From NCBI RefSeq assembly GCF_030285785.1, contig NZ_CP127249.1, positions 1-64,000 on the forward strand: DNA of 64,000 nucleotides, read 5' to 3'. Shown piece by piece: positions 1-8,228 of this stretch. Position 1 is the first letter of the stretch. Every line of letters begins with the position of its first letter. Origin of the DNA: Parasedimentitalea psychrophila. GTDB taxonomy: Bacteria > Pseudomonadota > Alphaproteobacteria > Rhodobacterales > Rhodobacteraceae. Below the pieces are notes generated by a model. The model searched no databases. It saw only the letters and a program-made list of their open reading frames with translations, and was not told where the DNA came from. The position numbers were made by a program, and so were the translations under genes.

Positions 1-1389
1 ATGGCTGAAACAACAACAAACGCATCACCGAATTCCTACCGTCCAAAGCGGCATGTGGATCTTGCGGATGTTGTCGCCGATAACGCCTATGTCGTGGCCA
101 ACCTTGCGAGTCATAAACAGCGCGGGCTGGAGTGGGCCATTCGCGCCCGCTGGATTGCGATGCCTCTTATCGGGGTGATGTTGATCTTTATAAACCCGTC
201 CTGGGATGTTCTCTACTATCACGGGGTACTGGCCTTGCTGTGCCTGAATGGCTGGCTGATGGGCCGCTTGGGGAAAGTGGGCCGGTCAAAGGCAGAGCTG
301 TTTTTGATCTTTGTGGACCTGTTGATCATGACCTTGGGCATGGTGCTGCCAAACCCGTTTGCGCCCCAGGATTTTCCGATCGCAATACAGTACCGGTTCG
401 ATAACTTCATTTATTTTTACGTCATTTTGGCGGCTGGCACATTGGCCTATTCCTGGCGCACGGTGATCGCCATTGGCACCTGGACGGCGGGACTATGGAT
501 GACAGGCGTCGTCCTGGCCTGGTGGCTGTCGCCAGTGGATGAGCCGCTGAGGCAACAGGCGGCTGATGTCTTTGGCGACAACGCGATGCTGAAGCGGTTC
601 ATGGATCCAACCGACTTTATGATTCATCTCAGGGTGCAGGAGGTGGTGGTTTTTGTCATCGTCGCGGTGATCCTTGGGTTTTCCGTGCGCCGGTTCAATG
701 CGCTGTTGATGAACAATGCCAGCCTGACCCGGGAGCGGACCAACCTGTCGCGATATTTCTCGCCCAATGTGGTGGAGCAGCTGTCGCAAAACGATGAGCC
801 CCTGAAACAGGTGCGCAGGCAGGATGTGGCGGTTCTGTTCATCGACATCATCGGCTTTACCCGGCTGGCTGCCGGGCTGGATGCCCTCGATGTGATCGAG
901 CTGCTGCGCGGGTTTCATGGTCGGATGGAGCGCGAGGTGTTTCGCCACCATGGCACGCTGGACAAGTATCTGGGCGATGGGCTGATGGCCACCTTTGGAA
1001 CCCCGATGGCGGGCACTCAGGATGCCACCGATGCCCTGGCCTGTGCGCAGGACATGATCTCGTCGCTGGAGCAATGGAACCTGGTGCGCCGCCGTGCGGG
1101 GGACCCCGAAATCCGCGTTGGCATCGGTGTTCACTTTGGCGAGGCGGTCTTGGGCGACATTGGCGCCAACCGATTGGAATATGCAGTGATCGGCACTGCC
1201 GTAAATGTCGCGGCACGCCTGGAAGTTATGACCCGAGAGTTGCAATCGGACATCGCGATAAGCGACCGGCTCCGCCAGCAAATTCAGATGGAGAATATCG
1301 AGGTCGCTCTGCTCGATCCGTTTATCCAGCAGCCTGATCAAGAGATTCGCGGTCTGGATCAACCGATGAGCGTCTGGACATCGCGCTGA
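1..1389 (+). CDS. Membrane-bound class III adenylate/guanylate cyclase
   Basis: This protein probably makes cAMP or cGMP. The first ~240 of 462 residues hold about six hydrophobic segments, which would anchor it in the inner membrane. The C-terminal half (about residues 270-440) is a class III cyclase catalytic domain. It shows the metal-binding FIDIIGFTR motif (Asp near residue 282), LDKYLGDGLMATFG with the purine-recognising Lys, and VIGTAVNVAARLE near the end of the domain. The ATG is at base 1 of the window, so its ribosome binding site and promoter are not visible and a longer N-terminus cannot be excluded. The next gene is a chemoreceptor in the same direction. Substrate specificity cannot be settled by eye. 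Confidence 0.9.
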   Translation: MAETTTNASPNSYRPKRHVDLADVVADNAYVVANLASHKQRGLEWAIRARWIAMPLIGVMLIFINPSWDVLYYHGVLALLCLNGWLMGRLGKVGRSKAELFLIFVDLLIMTLGMVLPNPFAPQDFPIAIQYRFDNFIYFYVILAAGTLAYSWRTVIAIGTWTAGLWMTGVVLAWWLSPVDEPLRQQAADVFGDNAMLKRFMDPTDFMIHLRVQEVVVFVIVAVILGFSVRRFNALLMNNASLTRERTNLSRYFSPNVVEQLSQNDEPLKQVRRQDVAVLFIDIIGFTRLAAGLDALDVIELLRGFHGRMEREVFRHHGTLDKYLGDGLMATFGTPMAGTQDATDALACAQDMISSLEQWNLVRRRAGDPEIRVGIGVHFGEAVLGDIGANRLEYAVIGTAVNVAARLEVMTRELQSDIAISDRLRQQIQMENIEVALLDPFIQQPDQEIRGLDQPMSVWTSR

Positions 1390-1593
1390 TCCATAGCCGC
1401 TTCAGCACGCCGGAAAATGCGCATTTTGGATGGGTCCCGGCCGTTTCCTGATCTACCTCCATTTTTGCGACAAATTAATATCTTATTGAGCCATGGGCTT
1501 GTGTGGTTTCCGCAGCGACGCATGGCGGACAGTAACTCAATTGAAACCACAAGTTGTAAATATCCCACCTACAACCAGCTAGGGATGAATGCT

Positions 1594-3054
1594 ATGACAA
1601 CTGAAGCGCGGGACCTGATACGTACATGGTTTGATTTTGGCGACGAGAATGCAAAAACTCTGGCGGAGCTTGGTCAGATCCTGCGGCCAAATTTCGACCA
1701 GATTTTGGATGAGTTCTATGAGGTGATTTTAAATCGACCGGAAACCGCCCAGTTTTTTGAGGCTCCGGGTCTGATCGAACATGCCAAAGCCGCCCAGAAA
1801 TCCCATTGGGAATGTCTGTTTTCAGGCAAATTTGACAGGAAGTATCTTGAGTCCGCCGAACGGGTCGGCCGTGTTCATTTCCAAATCCAGTTGCCGTTTC
1901 TGCTTTATCTTGGCGGCTATTCAGAGGCTGGGTCCAAAATGCTGAATCTGGTTCTGAACCGGGGTCGACTGGGCAGCAAAAAGAAAACTGCACAACAGGC
2001 CGCGCTTTTGATGCGGGCGATGATGGCGGATTGTGAACGGGTGATTGACGCCTATTTTCAGGCACAACAGCAAGAACAGACACGGGCGATGACCATCATG
2101 ACGGATGGGATCAAACAGCTGGAACAAGGGAATCTCACTCATAAAATCCGCAAGGACGAAGGCGGTGGGTTTCCAGATAAATTCGACACCATACGCATAT
2201 CATACAACACTCTGATTGACCGGTGGTGCAGCACCATCGGATCGTCGACAACCAGCGCCCATTCCGTTGACGAAAAAATGGCCTCGACCTCTCAAATGAC
2301 CCGCGATCTGGCTGACCGGTCCGAACAACAGGCCGCAACTCTGGAGGAAGCGGTCGCCGCGGTCAGCCAGATATCTGCAAACACCAAGGACACCAGCGCC
2401 ATGGTGTTCAAGGCGTCCAAAAAGTCGGAACAAAATCACCAGGACGCGGAAAGGGGCGGCGCCGTGGTCAAACAAGCAATTGAGGCCGTTGTCCGAATTG
2501 AAGAATCCTCCGAGCAGATTGCCAAATTTGTGGACGTGATTGATGACATCAGCTTTCAGACCAATCTTTTGGCGCTGAATGCCGGGGTCGAGGCCGCACG
2601 AGCCGGGGATGCTGGACGTGGGTTTGCTGTTGTTGCCTCAGAGGTGCGGGCGCTGGCCGCACGGGCATCGCAATCGGCAAGTGAGATCAAGTCGCTGATC
2701 GCAGCAAGCACAGTCCAGGTGCGCGAAGGCTGTGAATTGGTCCGACAGACAGGTGAAAGCCTGAAGGGCATCCGCATGGGCGCCGGTTCTGTGTCAGATC
2801 TGATGGAGGAAATCGCCGAGGTCATTTCTGCCCAGTCACAGAGCCTGGTTGAGGTCGACGCCAGTATGACGGATTTAGGCCGCACCACACAGGACAGTGC
2901 GGCTTTGGCCTCCAAGGTCTTTGAAACCACAGCCGGGTTGGCTGCAGATTCGGCGGCCCTCAAGCAAAACATGGACGGCTATAGACTCAGAACAAGTGAC
3001 AGCACCGAAAGACTTATGGATCTGGAATATGAAAAAGCAGAGCGAGCCGGATAA
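1594..3054 (+). CDS. Soluble globin-coupled methyl-accepting chemotaxis protein (HemAT-like)
   Basis: This is a likely oxygen-sensing aerotaxis transducer of 486 residues. The N-terminal ~165 residues match a protoglobin/globin-coupled sensor domain, with a candidate proximal haem ligand in GRVHFQIQLPF. The C-terminal half is an MCP signalling domain containing the hairpin-tip region QTNLLALNAGVEAARAGD and GRGFAVVASEVRALA, which contacts CheA and CheW. No transmembrane segment is visible, so it should be cytoplasmic, as in HemAT. The frame is open back to 1417, but AGGG at 1581-1584 is well spaced for ATG 1594, and the extra upstream residues do not resemble the family. ATG 1585 is an alternative. 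Bases 1390-1593 hold nothing else recognisable. Confidence 0.88.
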   Translation: MTTEARDLIRTWFDFGDENAKTLAELGQILRPNFDQILDEFYEVILNRPETAQFFEAPGLIEHAKAAQKSHWECLFSGKFDRKYLESAERVGRVHFQIQLPFLLYLGGYSEAGSKMLNLVLNRGRLGSKKKTAQQAALLMRAMMADCERVIDAYFQAQQQEQTRAMTIMTDGIKQLEQGNLTHKIRKDEGGGFPDKFDTIRISYNTLIDRWCSTIGSSTTSAHSVDEKMASTSQMTRDLADRSEQQAATLEEAVAAVSQISANTKDTSAMVFKASKKSEQNHQDAERGGAVVKQAIEAVVRIEESSEQIAKFVDVIDDISFQTNLLALNAGVEAARAGDAGRGFAVVASEVRALAARASQSASEIKSLIAASTVQVREGCELVRQTGESLKGIRMGAGSVSDLMEEIAEVISAQSQSLVEVDASMTDLGRTTQDSAALASKVFETTAGLAADSAALKQNMDGYRLRTSDSTERLMDLEYEKAERAG

Positions 3055-3208
3055 AATGCCTCACTGCGGGACTGCCATTGTGACCGAAAGACCCGCGCCC
3101 TTGGGGGTTTTTTGGGAAATCAAAAATTGATCCTGACCTAAGTCTATTCAGTGAGGGTTCAGGATCGCCACTTAGCCCGCCTCCATTCTATCTTGGAGTG
3201 GTGCGGCG

Positions 3209-3757
3209 ATGTTCAGAATTTTTGGCTTAACGAAGAACGGACTTGTTCTGTTTGGGGTGTTGCTTTCTATCCTCTGTGGCCGTGGTCAGGTTGAACGCAC
3301 GGGCGACTATCTGCAAATTGCACTGCCTGTGGCGGCATTTGCCTGTTCTGTTTCAAATGGCGAAGCCCTCAACACGTTCCTGCGGTTTGTCTTGGTTGAA
3401 GGGGTTGTTCATGGCACCAAGAGGGGCTTGGATGCTGCGCCGATTAACCATCGACCCGGCGGTGGCCTGCAGGGGTTCCCCTCGGGTCATACGGCGGCGG
3501 CCACATTTGGCGTCAGCAGCCTGGTAAACAGCTGTGTGAAGAAAAACCCCTGGGTCCAGGGCGCAGTCATTCTGAGCGGCGGCTACGTGGGGGCATCCCG
3601 CATCGAGGTGGGGGCACACTTTCTGTTTCAGGTTGTCGCGGGCGCCCTGCTGGGCTGGCTGGGGGAACGGTCCTCAATGTTGTTTCGGATATTGCGGATT
3701 GTTACGCTTCGCCGGTATCGGCAGTTTGCACGTAGATTGATTTTGACCAGACTGTGA
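3209..3757 (+). CDS. PAP2-family membrane phosphatase-like protein with altered motif
   Basis: A 182-residue membrane protein of the type 2 phosphatidic acid phosphatase family, which usually dephosphorylates lipid phosphates or undecaprenyl pyrophosphate. The middle motif GFPSGHTAA is intact. The third motif reads SRIEVGAHFLFQ, that is SR-x5-H-x3-Q, so the usual charge-relay Asp is Gln. The first motif (K..NHRP) has atypical spacing. Activity may be lowered or altered. GGAG about 10 bases before the ATG supports the start. It lies before a glycosyltransferase and a DedA-LssY gene, which suggests a joint role in membrane lipid or lipid-carrier metabolism. Confidence 0.78.
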   Translation: MFRIFGLTKNGLVLFGVLLSILCGRGQVERTGDYLQIALPVAAFACSVSNGEALNTFLRFVLVEGVVHGTKRGLDAAPINHRPGGGLQGFPSGHTAAATFGVSSLVNSCVKKNPWVQGAVILSGGYVGASRIEVGAHFLFQVVAGALLGWLGERSSMLFRILRIVTLRRYRQFARRLILTRL

Positions 3758-3893
3758 AGCAGGGCACATCATTGTCCTGGCCATATTGGCGGCGGAGTCG
3801 GCGCCCCACTGAAGGGGCGGATCCAAACGGGCTTAAGGTGGGCTTCAGGTTTCAGAGCGAGGAGAGCGCATTGCCGCTGCCTCTGGAGCCAAA

Positions 3894-4643
3894 ATGAAAC
3901 CGCCAAGCCTTGCGATCATTATCATCACCTTGAACGAAGAGCAGCGCCTGCCTCTGCTGCTTGGAGATTTGCAACGCCAGACATGGACCGATTTTGAGAT
4001 CATACATGTTGATAGCAACAGCACCGATCAGACCCTGCGACGATCCGCCCAGATCTCGGCCCAGTTTGCTCATTACCGTATCATCGATATGCAACAGCGC
4101 GGGGTCAGTCTGGGCCGCAACATGGGCGCCCGGCAAGCCCGGGCAGACCGGCTGCTGTTTCTGGATTCTGATACACGCCTGGCGCCTGATTTTCTGGAAA
4201 CCGCCCTGCAAGAGCTACAGCAGCGTGATCTGGGGGTTGGTATTGTCTGCATGGCGACAGATGGATTGGCCTTTCGCCACCGGGTCAGTTTTGGTTTGTT
4301 CAACGCAGGCATTCGCCTAACATCACATTTCTTTCCAACAGCAATTGGCGCCTGCCTGTTTTCCGCGCGTGAAATCCATGCCGAAATAGGCGGTTTTGAC
4401 GAGCGGTTGAGGCTTTGTGAAGACTGCCATTACGTGCTCAAGGCATCAAAGGCGCAGCGGTCCACCGTCGGGGTGCTGCGCAGCCGGTTTGATTTTGACC
4501 CCCGGCGTCTGGATCAGGACGGATTTCTGCGAACCGGTTTCACTTATTTTCGGGCCAATCTGTACAGATTTTTCCGGGGCGAGCTGGTGCACAATCAAAT
4601 CCCCTATGAATTTGGTCATTATCGGTCGGGTCCCCATGATTGA
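3894..4643 (+). CDS. Family 2 glycosyltransferase
   Basis: A 249-residue GT-A-fold glycosyltransferase. The N-terminus AIIIITLNEEQRLP is the nucleotide-sugar binding strand, VDSNSTDQT follows it, and the metal-binding DSDT lies near residue 91. The downstream ED in LCEDCHYVLKA is a candidate catalytic base region. No membrane segment is obvious, so it probably acts at the cytoplasmic membrane face. GGAG seven bases before ATG 3894 supports the start. Its stop overlaps the start of the DedA-LssY gene by eight bases (ATGATTGA), which implies translational coupling. The acceptor and donor sugar are unknown. Confidence 0.85.
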   Translation: MKPPSLAIIIITLNEEQRLPLLLGDLQRQTWTDFEIIHVDSNSTDQTLRRSAQISAQFAHYRIIDMQQRGVSLGRNMGARQARADRLLFLDSDTRLAPDFLETALQELQQRDLGVGIVCMATDGLAFRHRVSFGLFNAGIRLTSHFFPTAIGACLFSAREIHAEIGGFDERLRLCEDCHYVLKASKAQRSTVGVLRSRFDFDPRRLDQDGFLRTGFTYFRANLYRFFRGELVHNQIPYEFGHYRSGPHD

Positions 4644-5988
4644 AACACTCGCGCAATTCGGAAATATGCTGCTGTATCCCGCTGTCGCCCTGATCGCCTA
4701 TTTTGACACGCTGATCGGTGTCGGCTTTTTTGTGTTTGGCGAAATTGCCTTTGTCACTGCCGGCGTGCGATGGGCTGCAACCGGAGACATCTGGATTGTA
4801 ATATTGGTCCTATGTGCTGCCTGCTCTGGTGATCTGACAAGTTTCGGACTGGGGCGGCGGTATGGCGCGCGCGCCGCGTCCCGATGCCTAAAGCCACTAA
4901 GTCGCAGGCGTCAGTGGCGCAGGGCGCGTCGGTTGCTGATGCGGTATGGCATCGGCTTTGTGATCGTGGCCCGTTTGCTGGGGCCGGTGGCTTGGATCAC
5001 CCCATTCCTTGCGGGATCACTGGCCATGCCGGCTCGCCGGTTTGCCCTTGCAACAGTTCCAGCCGTCCTGATCGGAGCTGGCCAGTTTGTCCTGTTGGGG
5101 TATTTTGGGGCGAATGCAGGCCCGCTGTTGCAACGGGCATATGCATTTTTGAGTGACCATATGGGGATATTTGCCATGGGGTTTGCCATTTTCTGCGCCA
5201 CCGGTGTGATCTGGAAAATGCAAAGGGGGGGGCGGCTGGTGCAGCTGCTCTGCGCGGTGATCACCGCTGCGGCCATAGTCCTGGGCGCAAATCTCTACTA
5301 CTTTTTTGCCAGTGGTGCGCATGCCGCGACCTCACTTGAGGGGCAGCCGCAAACCGTGGGCCTATGCGATTTGAAAACAATGGATCTGCGGGTGTATCCG
5401 GGCAATACAAACATGCACTTACCACAGCCGATCAACGTGCTCCTCATCTCGGATGTTTCACCCGAAGTGGTCATGTCAGGTCTGGGGTGGCAGCAGAACA
5501 TGACCTTTAGCCGCGACAGAATAGGTCTAAAAACATATGTCGAGCTTTTGGTGAAAAGAACGCCGCCCGTTTCAGAAATGTACTATTTTGGGCAACCCGC
5601 GCAATCAGCGTTTCAGTTGCCGGGGTCGCTCACTGAACGGGTCCATATTCGCTGGTGGCCGGCTGGCTGGTTGGGGGACCAGCAGATTTATGTCGGAGCG
5701 ATCAGCCGAGATGAAGAAATTGCGATCAAATACTATCGTGCGATCCCGGCCTTGCTGCATGATATTGAACCCGAGGTTGACCGGGTTCGTGACCTGCTGG
5801 CAGCCCAGATCGTTGGGCATTCCGAGCTGAGCGTTCTGGGGCTGGCGCCATTGCAGAAACCAGTACACGACGGTCAGGAAAGTGACTATCAGACCGATGG
5901 TCGGCTATTGGTGGTTGGCAGTTCCTACAGGTCGCTTCTGCCTCAATATTATAATTGCCTGAGTTTGACCCAAAACGGAGAAGTCTGA
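4636..5988 (+). CDS. DedA-family membrane protein fused to an LssY C-terminal domain
   Basis: A 450-residue protein. The N-terminal half is a DedA/SNARE-associated membrane protein: GEIAFVTAGVRWAATGDIW, a GRRYG motif after the second membrane segment, and MRYGIGFVIVARLLGPVAWI. DedA proteins are implicated in flipping undecaprenyl phosphate or phospholipids. After two more hydrophobic segments, roughly residues 235-440 resemble the LssY C-terminal domain (QPINVLLISDVSPEVVMSGLGW, IYVGAISRDEEIAIKY). The open frame extends upstream inside the glycosyltransferase, but the ATG at 4636 overlapping that gene's stop begins exactly at the DedA homology. Gene order PAP2-GT2-DedA/LssY suggests one lipid-linked pathway. 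The next gene starts on the base after its stop. Confidence 0.8.
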   Translation: MIETLAQFGNMLLYPAVALIAYFDTLIGVGFFVFGEIAFVTAGVRWAATGDIWIVILVLCAACSGDLTSFGLGRRYGARAASRCLKPLSRRRQWRRARRLLMRYGIGFVIVARLLGPVAWITPFLAGSLAMPARRFALATVPAVLIGAGQFVLLGYFGANAGPLLQRAYAFLSDHMGIFAMGFAIFCATGVIWKMQRGGRLVQLLCAVITAAAIVLGANLYYFFASGAHAATSLEGQPQTVGLCDLKTMDLRVYPGNTNMHLPQPINVLLISDVSPEVVMSGLGWQQNMTFSRDRIGLKTYVELLVKRTPPVSEMYYFGQPAQSAFQLPGSLTERVHIRWWPAGWLGDQQIYVGAISRDEEIAIKYYRAIPALLHDIEPEVDRVRDLLAAQIVGHSELSVLGLAPLQKPVHDGQESDYQTDGRLLVVGSSYRSLLPQYYNCLSLTQNGEV

Positions 5989-6648
5989 ATGCGTGTTTTG
6001 CTGGTCGAAGATGAAAAGTTGATCGCAGATGCGGTGAAGGTTTCCATGACGCGCGATGGTTACCATGTGGATTGGGTAGCCGATGCCAATAGCGCCGAAG
6101 ACGCCCTGGTCACCTCGCAGTTCGATCTGGTTATCCTGGATCTGGGCCTGCCGGGCAGAGATGGATTGAGCCTGCTGCGCTGGCTGCGCAACACTGACCG
6201 CAATGAACCCGTGGTCATCCTGACAGCGCGTGAAGCGGTGGAGAACCGGATCGAAGGGCTAGATCTTGGTGCCGATGATTACATGACCAAACCCTTCGAC
6301 ATGAAAGAGCTTTTGGCGCGGGCGCGGGCGCAGATAAGGCGCGCAAACGGACGTAGTGCGCCGCGACTAACCCATGGTGACATCGAAGTGGACCCGGCGG
6401 CGCATACCGTCACCCACAAAGGAGAGGTTGTTGAGATTTCGCCGCTGGCCTTTCAGGTTTTGGTGCTGCTGCTGGAACGCAAGGGGCGTGTGGTCTCAAA
6501 GGACGATCTGGCCGAAAGCCTGTATGGCTGGGAAGAGGGGGCGGAAAGCAACACAGTCGAAGTCTATGTTTCGCAGATCCGCCGCCGTCTTACCGGCGAT
6601 CTGATCCGTACCATTCGCGGTATCGGCTACATCATCGACAAGGACTGA
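5989..6648 (+). CDS. OmpR-family response regulator
   Basis: A 219-residue two-component regulator. The receiver domain (about residues 1-115) has the acidic pocket VEDE, phospho-acceptor Asp51 in FDLVILDLGLPG, the conserved Thr in VVILTAREA, and Lys in DDYMTKPFD. Residues ~125-219 form an OmpR/PhoB winged helix (LAFQVLVLLLERKGRVVSKD, TVEVYVSQIRRRL). The layout is like the QseB/TctD/PmrA subgroup. ATG follows the DedA-LssY stop directly, and the kinase gene starts two bases after its own stop, so all three are probably co-transcribed. The pair may respond to envelope stress and act on the upstream lipid genes; that is inference. Confidence 0.93.
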   Translation: MRVLLVEDEKLIADAVKVSMTRDGYHVDWVADANSAEDALVTSQFDLVILDLGLPGRDGLSLLRWLRNTDRNEPVVILTAREAVENRIEGLDLGADDYMTKPFDMKELLARARAQIRRANGRSAPRLTHGDIEVDPAAHTVTHKGEVVEISPLAFQVLVLLLERKGRVVSKDDLAESLYGWEEGAESNTVEVYVSQIRRRLTGDLIRTIRGIGYIIDKD

Positions 6649-6649
6649 C

Positions 6650-7972
6650 ATGCGCAAGAATTCCATTCGTTCCAGAATTCAGTGGCGGCTCATCCCGCTT
6701 ATTCTGTCCTGTTGGGTGGGCGCGTCGGCGCTGGTCTACTTTGGCACCCGCTCTGAGTTGCGGGATGCGCTGAATGCCCAGGCAGATATTATGGCGACGA
6801 TCATCGCCAGGATGCAATCAGATGAGATTGACGCCGCCGATTTTGGCAAAGGTCTGGAACGCTATGAAGATGACTATCTGATCCGGATCTGGTCACCGGA
6901 TGGGCAATTCCTGTTTGATTCACAGACCACTTTATTGGACGGATCCTTTGCTTTTCCACGGGCCACCAAACCAGCGGAATTGGGCCCTGAGTGGCGACAG
7001 TCAGAATATCATATGCAATCGGGCGGTCGTATCCTGATTGCGCGACTGAAGGAGGAAACAAACGAGCTGATACTGCAGGTCACTTTGACCTCACTGCTGC
7101 CACTCGCCCTGGCTTTCCTCGGGTCGATCCTGGCGGTTCTGTTGTTTGTGCGCAACGGCCTTATGCCGCTGACCCAATTGTCCGATGAACTGGCCAATAG
7201 AACGGCTGCGGAACTGAAGGATCTGCCCGATCAGGATCAGGCAGAAGAGCTGCAGCCAATTGTGACATCACTGAACGGGCTGTTCGATCGCATTCGGGGG
7301 CTCCTTGCGCGAGAGAGGCGGTTTGTTGACGATGCCGCCCATGAACTGCGAACGCCGTTGACGGTGATCAAGGCACAGTGCCAGTCCATTGATCCGGCGA
7401 CCCTGGACGCGGAAACAAAGCAGCGCCTGGACAGTGTGGTGGAAGGGGTTGACCGCATCACTCAACTCAGCGCGCGATTGTTGGATCAGGCGCGGGCGGA
7501 GCAGCCAGCACCCAGAATGTCCACCGTCAAAGTGGCCCCCTTGCTGAGAGGTGTTCTGGCTGATCTCATGCTACAGGCCGAGGAGGCCGGGGTCACCGTT
7601 GAACTGCTGTGCATGGACGAACCAGTGATCCTATGCGCGTCAGATGATCTTCGGGTGATTTTGAGAAATCTGGTGGAGAATGCCATCAAGTTTTCTGCTG
7701 ATCCGGGACGGGTTTGCGTAACCTTGAAGACAGATTTCTTGGCCGTCGAAGACAACGGTCCGGGAGTCCCTGAGGATCAGCGTTTACATGTCTTTGATCG
7801 GTTTTTTCAAATGCCGGAAACAGAAGCGGCGCGGATGAGACGCGGGGCCGGCCTGGGGCTGTCTATCGTGATGTCTCTGTCACAGAGAAATGGAATGCTG
7901 GTGTCGGTTACCGACAGCGTTGAATTGGCCGGGGCGTGTTTCAGATTAGATTTTTCTCAAGCCAAACCATAA
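6650..7972 (+). CDS. Two-component sensor histidine kinase
   Basis: A 440-residue membrane kinase, partner of the response regulator just upstream. Two transmembrane segments (about residues 12-30 and 142-164) flank a ~110-residue periplasmic sensor. Phospho-acceptor His231 lies in DDAAHELRTPLTVIKAQ, followed by the N box LRNLVENAIKFS, the G1 box VEDNGPGVP and the G2 box RGAGLGLSIV. The shape matches the QseC/PmrB/TctE type. The sensed signal cannot be read from sequence. Confidence 0.92.
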   Translation: MRKNSIRSRIQWRLIPLILSCWVGASALVYFGTRSELRDALNAQADIMATIIARMQSDEIDAADFGKGLERYEDDYLIRIWSPDGQFLFDSQTTLLDGSFAFPRATKPAELGPEWRQSEYHMQSGGRILIARLKEETNELILQVTLTSLLPLALAFLGSILAVLLFVRNGLMPLTQLSDELANRTAAELKDLPDQDQAEELQPIVTSLNGLFDRIRGLLARERRFVDDAAHELRTPLTVIKAQCQSIDPATLDAETKQRLDSVVEGVDRITQLSARLLDQARAEQPAPRMSTVKVAPLLRGVLADLMLQAEEAGVTVELLCMDEPVILCASDDLRVILRNLVENAIKFSADPGRVCVTLKTDFLAVEDNGPGVPEDQRLHVFDRFFQMPETEAARMRRGAGLGLSIVMSLSQRNGMLVSVTDSVELAGACFRLDFSQAKP

Positions 7973-8013
7973 CGCCTCCAGCTTATCTTCAGGTTGATGC
8001 CGAGGTTGAACCT

Positions 8014-8142
8014 GTGGAAACGGGCCGTAAGATCTCCACTTGGGCCTACCTGACAAGCTCGGCGGCTGCGATCCTTGCGATTTCGGCCGTATGGCAGGTG
8101 TCGGATCCGGTGGATCCAGCCAGCGCCTCCAGTGCTGAGTAG
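8014..8142 (+). CDS. Possible small single-span membrane protein
   Basis: A short open frame of 42 codons starting at GTG 8014, with GAGG about eight bases upstream (8002-8005). It contains one hydrophobic stretch, AAAILAISAVWQV, preceded by basic residues, and ends in a small acidic tail. The same frame is open further upstream into the end of the kinase gene. Third-position base use is similar to neighbouring genes. It follows the two-component pair and could be a small membrane partner of the kinase. No family is recognised, and it may not be a gene. Confidence 0.33.
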   Translation: METGRKISTWAYLTSSAAAILAISAVWQVSDPVDPASASSAE

Positions 8143-8152
8143 TGCAAAAAAC

Positions 8153-8177
8153 AAGGCTCCCACTTTCAGGGAGCCTT
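8153..8177 (-). terminator. Perfect hairpin with a T tract on the minus strand
   Basis: AAGGCTCCC at 8153-8161 and GGGAGCCTT at 8169-8177 form a perfect 9-bp stem with a seven-base loop. The A-rich run at 8145-8152 becomes a T tract on the minus strand, so the hairpin has the form of an intrinsic terminator for leftward transcription. Both flanking genes read rightwards, so it is either a terminator against antisense transcription or a weak stop for the two-component operon. The rest of 7973-8228 holds only the small putative gene. Confidence 0.55.
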
Positions 8178-8228
8178 CAGCTTCACCAGCTACTTGCTCA
8201 CAATGCAACTCGAACCGGGAATGCGAAT

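Noticed and set aside
1417-1593. Longer N-terminus for the globin-coupled chemoreceptor
   Set aside because: The extra ~59 codons lack family similarity and a good ribosome binding site, whereas ATG 1594 has a suitable one.
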